Source: Oncomelania hupensis
Taxonomy: Eukaryota > Mollusca > Gastropoda > Littorinimorpha > Pomatiopsidae
Assembly (NCBI GenBank): GCA_036898135.1
Contig: CM072512.1
Span: 7,063,984 to 7,127,983, forward strand
Length of the DNA: 64,000 bases
Reading direction: 5' to 3'
The notes under the pieces are model-generated. The model saw only the letters and a list, made by a program, of their open reading frames with translations, did no database searches and was not told where the DNA came from. Shown here one piece after another: positions 47,879 to 57,430 of the stretch. Position 1 is the first letter of the stretch, and every line of letters starts with the position of its first letter. A program made the position numbers and the translations under genes.

Positions 47879-50833
47879 TTAGAGGGCGGCGGCAGGAATG
47901 AAGACTGGGGCGTCGGCCCTCAGGGGCGACTCGATGGAGTCGGTTGCGGGGTGACGGCTGAGGAAGTCTGCGCCGTGGTTGTCCTTTCCAGGGATGTGTT
48001 CCAGCTGGAAAGAATATGCCTGGAGCAGCAGAGCCCACCTCATTAGCCGGGCGTTGAGCGATTTGGATGTCGCCAAGAAGGAAAGCGGCTGATGATCCAC
48101 TTGGACTGTAAAGTGCGAACCGTAGAGATACAGTTGGAACTTCTGGACTGCCCAGACGAGGGCGAGACACTCCTTCTCCGAGGTGGCGTAGTTTTGTTCG
48201 GCCGGCTTGAGTTTCCGGCTGGCGTACGCGACGGGGAAGAGCGTTGGGGCGTCCGGGGAGTCCCGTTGGAGCAGAACGGCTCCGAGGCCTACGTCGCTGG
48301 CGTCGGTGCGCAGGACGAAGGGCTGTCCGTGGTTGGGGAGTCGGAGGACTGGCTGGGACGTCAGCTTGTCCTTGAGCTCCTGGAAGGCAGCTTCGCATTG
48401 CGGGGTCCAGATGACTCGGTCCGGTGCGGTTTTCCGGGTTAGGCTTGATAGTGGCGCGGCGATCCCGTTGTAGCCGGGTACAAACTTCTGATAGAAGCCA
48501 CTCAGTCCCAGGAAGGACTGAACATCTTTCTTGGTCTTGGGGCGTGGCGCGTCTCGAAGGCGCTGGACGGTCTTTTCTAGAGGCCGGAGCTGTCCACGGC
48601 TGATGGTATGGCCAAGAAATTCCAGTTCCTGGTAGCCGAACTGGCATTTGGTCGGCCGGGCAGTAAGGCCAGCTTCTCTGAGGCGGCGCAAGAGTTGGCG
48701 CACCACTCGCAGGTGCTCCTCCCATGTCTCCGTTGCGACGAGTATGTCGTCCATAAAAGAGTGTATGAACGGACAGTGGAGGGGGTCCAACAGCTTCCGC
48801 ATCATCGTGCTGAAGATACTTGGGGCATTGTGCAGGCCAAACGGCAGGACGTTAAATTCATAGTGGCCGTCCATCGTGCTGAAGGCTAGGTACTGGCGGG
48901 ACGAAGGGTGCACGGGAATCTGATAAAAGCCTTTGCTCAGGTCCACCCTGGAGAAGTATCGGGCGGATTGTAGCTTTGCGAACAAGTCTGTGGGGTCGGA
49001 TAGGGGTCCGGGCACGAACTGGGTGACCAGGTTCAACTGCCGGAAGTCGATGCAGAGGCGATGTTCTCCGCTGGGCTTCCGTGACAGGACTATTCCTGCG
49101 CTGTAGGGGGAACGGGAGGGAGCGATGACTCCGGCTTGTAGCAGAGCCTCTACTTCCGTTCTTACTACTTGCTGCTGGGAAAGTGGGACGGGGTACGGTT
49201 TCTGGCGGACGGGAGTGGGGTCCGTTAGGGTGAGTCGAACTTCTTCCAGGTCCGTCCTCCCAGGAATGTCGGTGAGGACTTCCCTGTACTCTGCTACGAT
49301 GGCGCGTAGCTGGCGTTGCTGGCCGGCGGGGAGTGAGGGGTCCAGAGAGACGTCCCGGAAGGATTCCTTCCCTTTTAGTGGAAATTCGGCGACGCCGGTC
49401 TCTGTGCCATCCACTTCGACGGCCAGCGCGACCGTGAGTAGTGAGTGGGAGTCTGGGGCGGGTGCAGGTTGCTCCAGGTACCGCTTGAGCAGATTGATGT
49501 GGTGGGTCCTGGGTTTTCCGCCTACCTCGATGCGATAGGTGGTGCGCGAGAGCTTCTCGAGCACCGGGTAGGGTCCCCGCCAAGCTATGTCTAGCTTGTT
49601 CGTGCCGCTGGGGAGAAGCAGTAGGACTTGGTCTCCTACCTGTAGCTCTCGGTCCCGGGCGCGGCGGTTGTGGTAGCGGGCTTGTCGCTCTCTCGCCTTC
49701 TTCAGGTTGGCGGAGGCGGCTTTCCATGTTGCCTTGAGGGTTTCTTGTAGCTTCGTGACGTATTTTGTAGCGTCGACCGGTGCCTCGTCCAGTTTGGCGT
49801 CGGTCCAGCTACGTCGTAAGGCGGCTAGTGGTCCGGAAAGGGGTCTTCCGAAAAGCAGCGTGGAAGGCGTATATCCGGTGGAGGTGTGCGGGGTTTCTCG
49901 ATACGCGAAGAGCGCTGACGCGACGTATGTGTCCCACGCTTCCGGCTGTTCGTCGGCGACCTTGCGGATGATCGAGATAAGTGTCCCGTTTAGGCGCTCG
50001 ACCTGTCCGTTGCTAGCGGGGTGGTAGGGTGGAGTCCGGATATGGCGGATGCGGAGTAGCTGAAAAACCTCCTGCATAAGTTTTCCGGTAAACTGGGACC
50101 CGTTGTCGGTCAGGATGTTGTCCGGGAATCCGACTCGAGTGAATATGGTGACGAGCGCGTCGGCGACTCGGGCGGCGTCGATCTTCGTTAGAGGAACTGC
50201 CTCACACCACATCGAGCAGGCGTCGACGAGGGTTAGTAGGTACTGGTTCCGCTTCTTGGTCCGCGGGAGGGGTCCTACAATGTCAACAGCCACTCGCTGG
50301 AAGGGTGTTCCGACAACGACGGTGGGGCTGATTGGGACCGGTACGGTGTGGTGGCGGGGCGAGTATCGCTGGCACTGGCTACAGGACTTGACGTAGCGCT
50401 TCACGTCATCGGTCATCCCGGGCCAGTGATATTGAGCGCTGATTCGTAGAGTGGTCGCTCCTATGCCCATATGTCCGCTTAGGGGCATGCTATGGCCAAG
50501 TTCCAGGATTTGGGGGCGAAGTGTCGCAGGTACGACCAGTTGAGTATGGTCGTCCTTCTGGCGGAAGAGGAGTCCGTCTTCGACGAAAAAGTCCCCGGAC
50601 TTGGGTGGAGTGCGTGCGGCGGGAAGTTTTCCGTAGCACTTGCGGAGGGTGACGTCGCTTTCTTGGGCTTTCCGGATCTGTTCCGGCATCTGGTTGGGAA
50701 TCGGGGGTGGAGTCGCGGCTGATTTCGCCTGTGCGCGCGTCTGGACGGCGGCCATCGATTCCACAGGCTGGGGCGGCATCCCCAAGAAAACGTATCGGCA
50801 TCCTAAAATTAAGTCGTACAGGGGTTGGTCCAT
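47879..50833 (-). CDS. pol: Pol polyprotein: protease end, integrase, reverse transcriptase, RNase H
   Basis: A 984-residue ORF. Residues 1-20 hold the protease end motif (YDLILG). The integrase zinc finger is H114, H121, C151, C154. The catalytic triad is D184, D243 and E279 with the classic 35-residue spacing, and a GPY module follows near 420. Reverse transcriptase covers about 535-800 with VDLSKGFYQIP (D631) and FMDD (D695, D696). RNase H has D844, E887, D913 and D956. Integrase lying before reverse transcriptase identifies the Gmr1-type arrangement. All catalytic residues are present. The start at 50833 is only the first ATG after the stop; the true product may be a Gag-Pol readthrough protein. 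Confidence 0.92.
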   Translation of the reverse strand: MDQPLYDLILGCRYVFLGMPPQPVESMAAVQTRAQAKSAATPPPIPNQMPEQIRKAQESDVTLRKCYGKLPAARTPPKSGDFFVEDGLLFRQKDDHTQLVVPATLRPQILELGHSMPLSGHMGIGATTLRISAQYHWPGMTDDVKRYVKSCSQCQRYSPRHHTVPVPISPTVVVGTPFQRVAVDIVGPLPRTKKRNQYLLTLVDACSMWCEAVPLTKIDAARVADALVTIFTRVGFPDNILTDNGSQFTGKLMQEVFQLLRIRHIRTPPYHPASNGQVERLNGTLISIIRKVADEQPEAWDTYVASALFAYRETPHTSTGYTPSTLLFGRPLSGPLAALRRSWTDAKLDEAPVDATKYVTKLQETLKATWKAASANLKKARERQARYHNRRARDRELQVGDQVLLLLPSGTNKLDIAWRGPYPVLEKLSRTTYRIEVGGKPRTHHINLLKRYLEQPAPAPDSHSLLTVALAVEVDGTETGVAEFPLKGKESFRDVSLDPSLPAGQQRQLRAIVAEYREVLTDIPGRTDLEEVRLTLTDPTPVRQKPYPVPLSQQQVVRTEVEALLQAGVIAPSRSPYSAGIVLSRKPSGEHRLCIDFRQLNLVTQFVPGPLSDPTDLFAKLQSARYFSRVDLSKGFYQIPVHPSSRQYLAFSTMDGHYEFNVLPFGLHNAPSIFSTMMRKLLDPLHCPFIHSFMDDILVATETWEEHLRVVRQLLRRLREAGLTARPTKCQFGYQELEFLGHTISRGQLRPLEKTVQRLRDAPRPKTKKDVQSFLGLSGFYQKFVPGYNGIAAPLSSLTRKTAPDRVIWTPQCEAAFQELKDKLTSQPVLRLPNHGQPFVLRTDASDVGLGAVLLQRDSPDAPTLFPVAYASRKLKPAEQNYATSEKECLALVWAVQKFQLYLYGSHFTVQVDHQPLSFLATSKSLNARLMRWALLLQAYSFQLEHIPGKDNHGADFLSRHPATDSIESPLRADAPVFIPAAAL

Positions 50834-50842
50834 TACTGCAGC

Positions 50843-52519
50843 TTAAATGGTCCCCGTTACGTATCGGCTGGTGACTTGGATCCGGGCTATAGGGAGCGTG
50901 GTGCTGGGTTGGGACGCGTCGGCCAACTTCAGGGTGATAGTCTCGCCGGTCAGGTCTTGTTCCTTGATGAGCGAGCGGCGGACGACGGCGTCGAAGGTAA
51001 GTCCAGTGTCGTAGAGACAGTGGGCTGGACGATCGTTGACTGTCACTTGCTCGGTGACGGCCGGTCGATCGGCGGGAGTAGCGACGGGGGTGACAGGGGT
51101 CCCGTCGGGGGTAACTTGGCGTAGGGCTAGCACGGTACCTTGTTTGCGACGCTGGTCGCTGATGCGTCGAAAACATTTCTCCCGGGTGTGTCCTCTGCGT
51201 TGGCAGTAGCCGCAGAAGAGCTCTGTGCTCCGCTTCCCTGGCTCTGCTGTGAGGGTTGGGCGTCCTTTGGGCGGCGGTGGACGGTGGTTCGCTGGCGGGA
51301 CTGGCCGGCGAGGCTGGTGGCGGGTATCTGGCGACGAGGGTGCTGGGGGATCACGGCGGGGCTGTCTGTCGTCGGGATGGGCGGTGAGGTATCGATCCGC
51401 GACGATGATCAAGTCTTCAAGGCGAGCGGCGCCTTGTTCGGCGGCGAACGTCCGGAGTTCCGCCGGCATGGTGCCTCGAAGTTGCTCGGCGAGCATCAAC
51501 TCTAGTAATCCGTCGTAGGTCCTGGGTTCGTCAGTTTGCTCAATCCATTTATCCCGTAGCGTAGCTAGACGGTCGGCAAACTGCGTGAACTTCTCCCCTC
51601 TCTCTCTCCGGGAGTTCCGGAAACTCTTGCGATAGTGCTCACCTGAGAGCTCAAAACCATGTAGTAGGGCTCTCTTGAGGGCGGGATAGTCTCCCTCCTC
51701 GGAAGTCGGGGTCTTGGCCAGAATCTCATAAGCCTTTCCCTTGAGGCCATGACTGAGCTTGCGATACCAGTGCTGGGAGTCAAGACCGTTTTCCCTCGCG
51801 ACTCGCTCGAATCGGGCGAGGTAGACTTCAATTGTTTCGTCCCGATCGACGAATGGGTCCAGGGGGAAGTTCATCCCCGGAATCGGCGGGGGGGGTGCGG
51901 GTATTCCGGTGCTGGTGGCGAAGCTGGGGGCGAGGAGCGAATAGTCTTCGCTAGCGGGCGATGCGATCCCTAAATCGCGGCGGTCGCGCTCAAGTTGGAG
52001 GAGTGCTTGGCGCCGTTCGAGCTCCCTGTCTTTTCTCTTCTCTTCGAGTGCCGCGACCCTCTCGTCCTCCTCCTTCTTCCTTGCGGCGGCCCTCTCCTCC
52101 TCTGCTATTCTCTCTTTCGCCTCCTCTCTCCTCCGCTGGGCGGCTCTCTCCTCCTCTGCAAGCTTCTCCTTCGCCTCCTCTCTCCTCCGCTCGGCGGCTT
52201 TCTCCTCCTCTGCAAGCTTCTCCTTCGCCTCCTCTCTCCTCCGCTCGGCGGCTTTCTCCTCCTCTGCAAGCTTCCGGGCGGCGGCCCGTTCCTCAGCGGC
52301 GAGGCGCTCTTTCTCCTCCTCCTTCCTCAGTGCCGCTGCTCTTTCTTCCTCCTGCCTCTTCGCATCTCGCTCTTTGGCCCTCTCCTCCCTCTTCAACTTT
52401 TCCTCTGCCACGTCAGCCTCCACGTTCGCCAAAACGTAGTCTTTAAGTTCGGTGCCGGCGAGCCCTAAGCTCTCGCCAATACTCTTGTACTTAAGAGCAA
52501 GCTCTCCCCGGTCGGCCAT
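50843..52519 (-). CDS. gag: Gag polyprotein with SCAN-like capsid, zinc knuckle and protease start
   Basis: A 558-residue ORF. Residues about 35-182 are a charged Glu/Arg/Ala coiled coil containing an 18-residue tandem duplication (84-101, 102-119). Residues about 225-380 are the capsid region; 296-380 resembles a SCAN domain (LLELMLAEQLRGTMPAELR). A CX2CX4HX4C zinc knuckle lies at 436-449 (CGYCQRRGHTREKC). An aspartic protease active site, DTG, is at 504-506. Gag builds the particle and binds RNA. The published view that vertebrate SCAN domains derive from Gmr1-like gag supports the family call. The ORF ends TAA at 50845-50843, and pol continues in the same frame four codons later. Confidence 0.9.
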   Translation of the reverse strand: MADRGELALKYKSIGESLGLAGTELKDYVLANVEADVAEEKLKREERAKERDAKRQEEERAAALRKEEEKERLAAEERAAARKLAEEEKAAERRREEAKEKLAEEEKAAERRREEAKEKLAEEERAAQRRREEAKERIAEEERAAARKKEEDERVAALEEKRKDRELERRQALLQLERDRRDLGIASPASEDYSLLAPSFATSTGIPAPPPPIPGMNFPLDPFVDRDETIEVYLARFERVARENGLDSQHWYRKLSHGLKGKAYEILAKTPTSEEGDYPALKRALLHGFELSGEHYRKSFRNSRRERGEKFTQFADRLATLRDKWIEQTDEPRTYDGLLELMLAEQLRGTMPAELRTFAAEQGAARLEDLIIVADRYLTAHPDDRQPRRDPPAPSSPDTRHQPRRPVPPANHRPPPPKGRPTLTAEPGKRSTELFCGYCQRRGHTREKCFRRISDQRRKQGTVLALRQVTPDGTPVTPVATPADRPAVTEQVTVNDRPAHCLYDTGLTFDAVVRRSLIKEQDLTGETITLKLADASQPSTTLPIARIQVTSRYVTGTI

Positions 52520-52906
52520 GGTAAGAGAGGTAACTTACCCTGCAAAAGGTCCTAACCGGGATGAGGGGCACACACAAGGGGTACACTGACGGAAAACAGG
52601 GGGGTGGGCTGGATGAGCTACGATGAAAACTGCAAAGGGGCGAATACAACACAACCACAAAGACAAAATGCAATCAATCAAACCACAAAAAATGAATGCA
52701 AGAAAAAAGCCTGTTGAGAGATCACCACTCGGGAAAGCCAGTAAGGGACCTATGGGGCTATGCTAACTACTACTAGGCTTGGAGGGCTGGGTCCTATCTA
52801 TACTGGGCTGGGGTGGAAATCTGGCTAAGTCCTAAGTCTAGTCAAGTTGGGATGGGAGCCTAAGTCTTTTGTCTCGTTGGTTGGAGGGGGGAACCTAAGT
52901 CTTCTA

Positions 52907-52924
52907 GTCTCGTCGGGGTCGCCA
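52907..52924 (-). promoter_or_regulatory. Putative primer-binding site
   Basis: Seven nt inside the 5' LTR the minus strand reads TGGCGACCCCGACGAGAC. It would pair with a tRNA 3' end ...CGTCGGGGTCGCCA, that is an acceptor stem starting GACCCCG with discriminator G. A tRNA-Arg or tRNA-Trp variant is possible; I cannot decide. Confidence 0.6.
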
Positions 52925-52931
52925 AAATTAA

Positions 52932-54560
52932 TGTCACGAAGAAAGGGATTTGGGGGAAGGGGGTAAGCTCTTAATCTCTAGCGCTGTGTTATCTCCTTTG
53001 ATAGATTAACGTGCGATGACATTCCAGAGATTAAAGCAAGGCCAAACTAATAAGTGATAAACAGAGTGGAGACGAGAAGGAAAAGTTAATGTACTAGTTA
53101 AGAAATTCACAGTCAAAGGCCAGTCAAGGAAATTGCGATTTCTGTAACTATCTACTTTTAATAATTTGAAAAGGGAGAGTCTTAGTCAAATTGTTCTGGG
53201 GTGATTCATCGGCGTGGCGTCTCTATTACTGAGTAGTCCGGTGATATTGGGGAAAGTCAATCTTATGGGTACTAGAGCGATTGCAGACTGATCACATCAC
53301 GGGGTGAGAGAGTATCTGTATGGGGGCCAGAGTTTCTGTGATAATCTGGCGGGTGGGGGTCTCTCAGGCTTAGGCACTTAGCTGGGGACTGCAGCGGCGA
53401 TTGGTCCAGGATCCTCTGGATGGCTTGCCAGTGGTGGTGCAAGATGCTGTTCAGCAGTCACGCGAAGATGACTCACTGACCACGAGTGAAAGTAGTGCTG
53501 TCTTTGTTGTGGCACAGGCGTTGAACTTGACTTACGTTGCTAGTCAGTTCAGAAATGGCGATGTCCCAAATCACGCGTCTCATTGACCTCCCGGGTTGTC
53601 GGGGGCCTGCAGCGGGTCAGAGATTGGGAGTAGATACCAGTCCGGGGCGATGCGTCCGGCACAGGAACCCGTCTGCAACGTGTACAGACGCTGTATCAGC
53701 TGGGGATAGGGATAATGCGAATTCTGGGCCTGTGGTTTTTGGTCACCCTTATCAGAATTCAAATTGGCTTGACCGGTCATGAGTGGAGCCGGTGCAAAAA
53801 CCAACAGTCAAACAATGCATCTAGATTTACTGGGCCAAGGTGGAGGTTACTGGCAGCCACTTAGTATAAGATACATTCGGCGCATTGAATGGGTTTGGCA
53901 ACAGGGCAAATCTTTATACATTTGGGAAGCATGGTGGAAGGCAATAATAAGGGTACAGGACAAATGGGAGGTAGGTCTGGGCTGTACTTTGGATTCTAAT
54001 CTATATGGAGGGGTTGGCATGGCATAGAATATCATACATGGGGTAACGGAGTATACAAGCATAAATTCAAACATGACATGAGATATATACAAGGTAGAAA
54101 GTATGTGCAAGAGAGAAAGTACAAGTCATAGCAATACGTCAAGGCAAAATTATAAACATGAACATACATACTGACAGGACGCATGAACATGATGGCGAAC
54201 GATAGGTGATGGGGTTTGCTATATGACAAGGAGTAAATTCCCTCTCTTACCTTGGTTTTAGACGGGTGGAAGCACAAGGATACTGACGAAACTCAGGGGT
54301 CGCTCGGTGATGGCGGCGTGGATTCGCAGGTTGTGGCTTCGAGGTAGGGAAGTTAGCATCTGACGCTAAGCCTTGGTCAGTAACAGACTTTAAGCAGGGT
54401 ACCCTCGGGGGCGGGGCTTAAGAGACTGTGCGAGCCTGCTTGGAAGTGGTGGCTGGTCAAGAGGGATGAAGGCAGGTTGAGGCGATCGTCGCTGGCTGCG
54501 CGGGGGGGTGACGGGGGGTAGCAGCCAAGCCTCAGAGGTGCTGTTGCCCGCCTTGTCACA
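52932..54560 (-). repeat. 5' LTR of the Gmr1-type element
   Basis: This 1629-bp copy shows no difference from 46061-47689 in a line-by-line reading. The following bases 54561-54565 repeat the CCAGG preceding the other LTR. Confidence 0.95.
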
Positions 54561-54589
54561 CCAGGGAGGGGAGAAAGGCGACTAATCAA

Positions 54590-54745
54590 GTAATGTTTCT
54601 ATGAAGTTTTGTCAAAATCAGTTCAGTTGTTCTTGATATATTTGCTTCCAACGGACCGACAGACATACCGACCGACCGACCGACCGACAGACAGACAGAC
54701 AGACATTTGGCTCGTTCTGATAGCACCCGTCTATTTCAAAGTATC
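54590..54745. repeat. Dispersed repeat ending in GACAGACAGACA, second copy
   Basis: TCAAAATCAGTTCAGTTGTTC, then GACC/GACA tetramers, then CATTTGGCTCGTTCTGATAG; related to 43000-43135. Confidence 0.5.
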
Positions 54746-54849
54746 CTAAATAAGTCAGCATTTGCAAAAAGAAGGGAAAAAAAGGAAGAAAGCTGCAGCT
54801 GCTGTTGAAAGTGATGATGATCCAAGAATAGGTGGAGGAGGAGTAGGAC

Positions 54850-54893
54850 GACGACGACGACGACGATGATGATGATGATGGTTGTGGTGATGT

Positions 54894-54953
<60 letters not shown>

Positions 54954-54956
54954 CGA
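54850..54956. repeat. GAC/GAT microsatellite
   Basis: GAC then GAT triplets; a GACC/GACA tetranucleotide stretch lies just before at 54667-54702. Confidence 0.95.
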
Positions 54957-55258
54957 CATAGAGTAGCAGGAAGGGAAAGCATGGATTTGAGGATCAATAG
55001 GACGGTAAAGATGTTTGTCGTGTTGACTAGAGGGGAATCGGCTGTCCGAGAGTTGAGAACAAACGTTTGTTTTTCCTCTGTGGCGTTTGTCCGCTAGTTC
55101 AGTCAGTGCCTCTTTATAGAGACGGTAAGCGCTGTTAAAGAGCCATACAATGGTGTTAATACGAGACAGCAAGTGGACAGGGTTTAAAGAAGGAAGCACA
55201 CTTTATGTGTGCATTGTTAAAAAATGTGGGTATTGATTTTGCAATTCAGTGCAATTGC

Positions 55259-55379
55259 AATACAATGCAATACAATGCAATGCAATACAATGCAATGCAA
55301 TACAATACAATGCAATACAATGCAATACAATACAATGCAATACAATGCAATACAATGCAATACAATACAATGCAATACA
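55259..55379. repeat. Pentanucleotide AATGC/AATAC repeat
   Basis: About 24 pentamers mixing AATGC and AATAC. A related AATAC block is at 38963-39001. Confidence 0.95.
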
Positions 55380-55508
55380 GTGAGTGACCGAGAGAGTGAG
55401 AGACAGATATACAGAAACAGACAGACACATAAAGAGAGACAGAGAGACGGAGGCAGAGAGATTGAAACACAGAGCTAGAGAGAGGCAGACATATTAACAG
55501 AGATAGAA

Positions 55509-55780
55509 TGCCAAGGTTGGCCAAGATGCGTACCACAACTGGAAAGACAAATGTGGACCCCACTGCGACAACCAGACAAATGAAAGGGGTCTGAGTCCTT
55601 GCAAAAGCCATCCTGGAAGGCACGGTGCAAGGAGGCAAAAGAAGAGGGATACAAAAAAAGAGGTACGAGGACAACATTCGAGAATGGACTGGTTTGACAC
55701 TGATCGAAGCCATTAGGGTTGCAGAGAATAGAGAAAGATGGAGTACGCTGGTTAAACGATCATCTGTGGTGCCCCAACGA
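55509..55780 (+). mobile_element. Internally deleted LINE fragment
   Basis: Bases 55509-55597 match the endonuclease part (AATGCCAAGGTTGGCC to GGGGTCTGAG), and 55598-55780 match the 3' tail (CTTGCAAAAGCCATCC onward). About 2.2 kb between them is absent. The final GGATA tail is missing because another repeat follows. Confidence 0.75.
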
Positions 55781-55848
55781 CCTATGTGTGGACTGACTGG
55801 GCGTAGTCAGTGTCGGTTCCAGACATGCCTGTTGCGAACGGGTTGCCG

Positions 55849-56070
55849 GCAGGCATTTTATGCAAGTCGGTGGCAGCGACTTTGCAGAGGAGTGCGTGGC
55901 ACTAGTAGCCGGCAACCCGGTGCCACCGGCACACGCTCCACCGCCTTGCAAGGCAAATATTTTTATGTCCCTCTTTTGAGGGACTACATGAAAATGACAG
56001 CTCGGGTGGAGCAATGTTCCCAAGGGTTGGTGGCCGAGAGACGGGAGTTAAAGTCTCCGCTCGGCTACAA
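55849..56070 (+). repeat. 'GGCACTAGTAGCCGG' dispersed repeat, copy 2
   Basis: GCAGGCATTTTATGCAAGTC to GTCTCCGCTCGGCTACAAG. It directly follows the deleted LINE fragment. Confidence 0.75.
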
Positions 56071-56334
56071 GTGGTGCAACGACCGGAAACCGGGAAACCA
56101 TGGGGACATGGTTCCATTTGAGCTGTGGGATCTGTAGCGGAAAGGGAGGCGACTGGTTGAGGCTTGGGAGAGAAATTGTCTACCTTGAGTTTTCTTGGTT
56201 AGACTGGCCTTGGGTGGCTCCTGCTTTGCAGAATCCTTTGGGTATGCCATTGGGTTAGCAGGACAAGGCGACACGACATTTGTTCTCCCTGGCTGACCAT
56301 TCGCCTGCTGCGTCTGGTGCCGAGCGGGACCACA

Positions 56335-56566
56335 TTGTCCGCAGGCATTTTATGCAGGTCGGTGGCAGCGACCTTGCAGTTAGAGTGCGTGGCACTAGTA
56401 GCCGGCAACCCGGTACTCCCAACCACGCTCCACCGCCTTGCAAGGCAAATAATTTTATGTCTCTCTTTTGAGGGACTACTTGAAAATGACAGCGCGGGTG
56501 GAGAAATGTTCCCAAGGGTTGGTGGCCGAGAGACGGGAGTTAAAGTCTCCGCTCGGCTACAAGTGG
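56335..56566 (+). repeat. 'GGCACTAGTAGCCGG' dispersed repeat, copy 3
   Basis: Highly similar to copy 2 over about 225 bp, same orientation, about 490 bp away; probably a local duplication. Confidence 0.75.
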
Positions 56567-56713
56567 CCTCATTTGTGTGTTAAAATATGGAGCCCTTTCC
56601 ATCACTAACAAATTAATAATACTTCCTTTCAAACGGAGCCAAAACGAGCTTTTAGTCGACAAATAGAAACTTGCCAACAAAAACACTCTACAGTGAAAAA
56701 TTCCTGTTTGTTC

Positions 56714-57000
56714 AGCTTGTTTCGTGTCTTTAGTCGTCCGGTACAACACTTTGGTGACAGAGAAGTTGGTGGACACGAAGCATCTTATCATAGAAAACAC
56801 GCGCAGCAATGCATTTTCAAATAACTTTCAGGCATGTTTAGCTTGTTTCGTGTCATCAGTCGTCCCATACAACACTTTGGTGACAAAGAAGTGTGTGAAC
56901 ACAATCATTTTATATATTAAAAAACCGCGCAGTAATGTATTTTCAAATAACACTCGATTATGTTTGTCTTGTTTCGTGTCTTCAGTCACCACCACATATA
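56714..57000. repeat. 125-bp tandem repeat, 2.3 units
   Basis: GCTTGTTTCGTGTC recurs at about 56715, 56841 and 56967, with TACAACACTTTGGTGACA and CGCGCAG following in each full unit. Confidence 0.85.
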
Positions 57001-57340
57001 GGTGAGATTAGCATGCAGAGAAGTTAGTGTGTGAGTACGAGTGCGAAGTAACTTATGATGGAACACGTACTTACACATTTAATTCATGTTTATTTAGATT
57101 TATTTTACATTTATCAATAGTTTTAGTTCTTTTATAAAACTTTAGTGCCAAACAGGATTTGTAGAATATGCATGATGGTATTGTAGGAAACGTAAATTAA
57201 AAGTCCTACTCCTATTAAATTGTTCTTGTTAAATTGATGGTACTATTTATGCTTATTATGCATTTTTTGTTTCAATTTTCAAATCTACTGTTAGTTAGTG
57301 AAGGCATGTAGTTAAAACGGCCCGACGCTTGAGGGCAAAT
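57001..57340. other. No gene recognised
   Basis: AT-rich sequence between the 125-bp tandem repeat and the AAT microsatellite; nothing identified. Confidence 0.5.

Positions 57341-57341
<1 letters not shown>

Positions 57342-57430
<89 letters not shown>
57342..57430. repeat. AAT microsatellite
   Basis: About 29 AAT units. Confidence 0.97.

Larger units (their letters stand above)
46061..54560 (-). mobile_element. Gmr1-type Ty3/Gypsy LTR retrotransposon, apparently complete
   Basis: An 8500-bp element with two 1629-bp LTRs (TG...CA ends on both) is flanked by a 5-bp duplication, CCAGG, at 46056-46060 and 54561-54565. The order in transcript sense is 5' LTR (54560-52932), primer-binding site, gag, pol, polypurine tract, 3' LTR (47689-46061). 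Pol has integrase before reverse transcriptase and RNase H, unlike ordinary Gypsy elements but as published for Gmr1-like elements. The LTRs look identical by eye, so insertion was recent. The ORFs are GC-rich compared with the AT-rich surroundings. The element lies in the same orientation as the BAIAP2-like gene, upstream of its first recognised exon. One in-frame TAA separates gag and pol. Confidence 0.95.

Noticed and set aside
47685..49727. Large minus-strand ORFs at 47685-48725 and 48858-49727, considered as an env-like gene
   Set aside because: They overlap pol in another frame, are GC-driven, and show no signal peptide, transmembrane segment or homolog. The element appears to lack env.
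51961..52468. Plus-strand Leu/Ser/Pro-rich ORFs
   Set aside because: Antisense shadow of the gag coiled-coil repeats.
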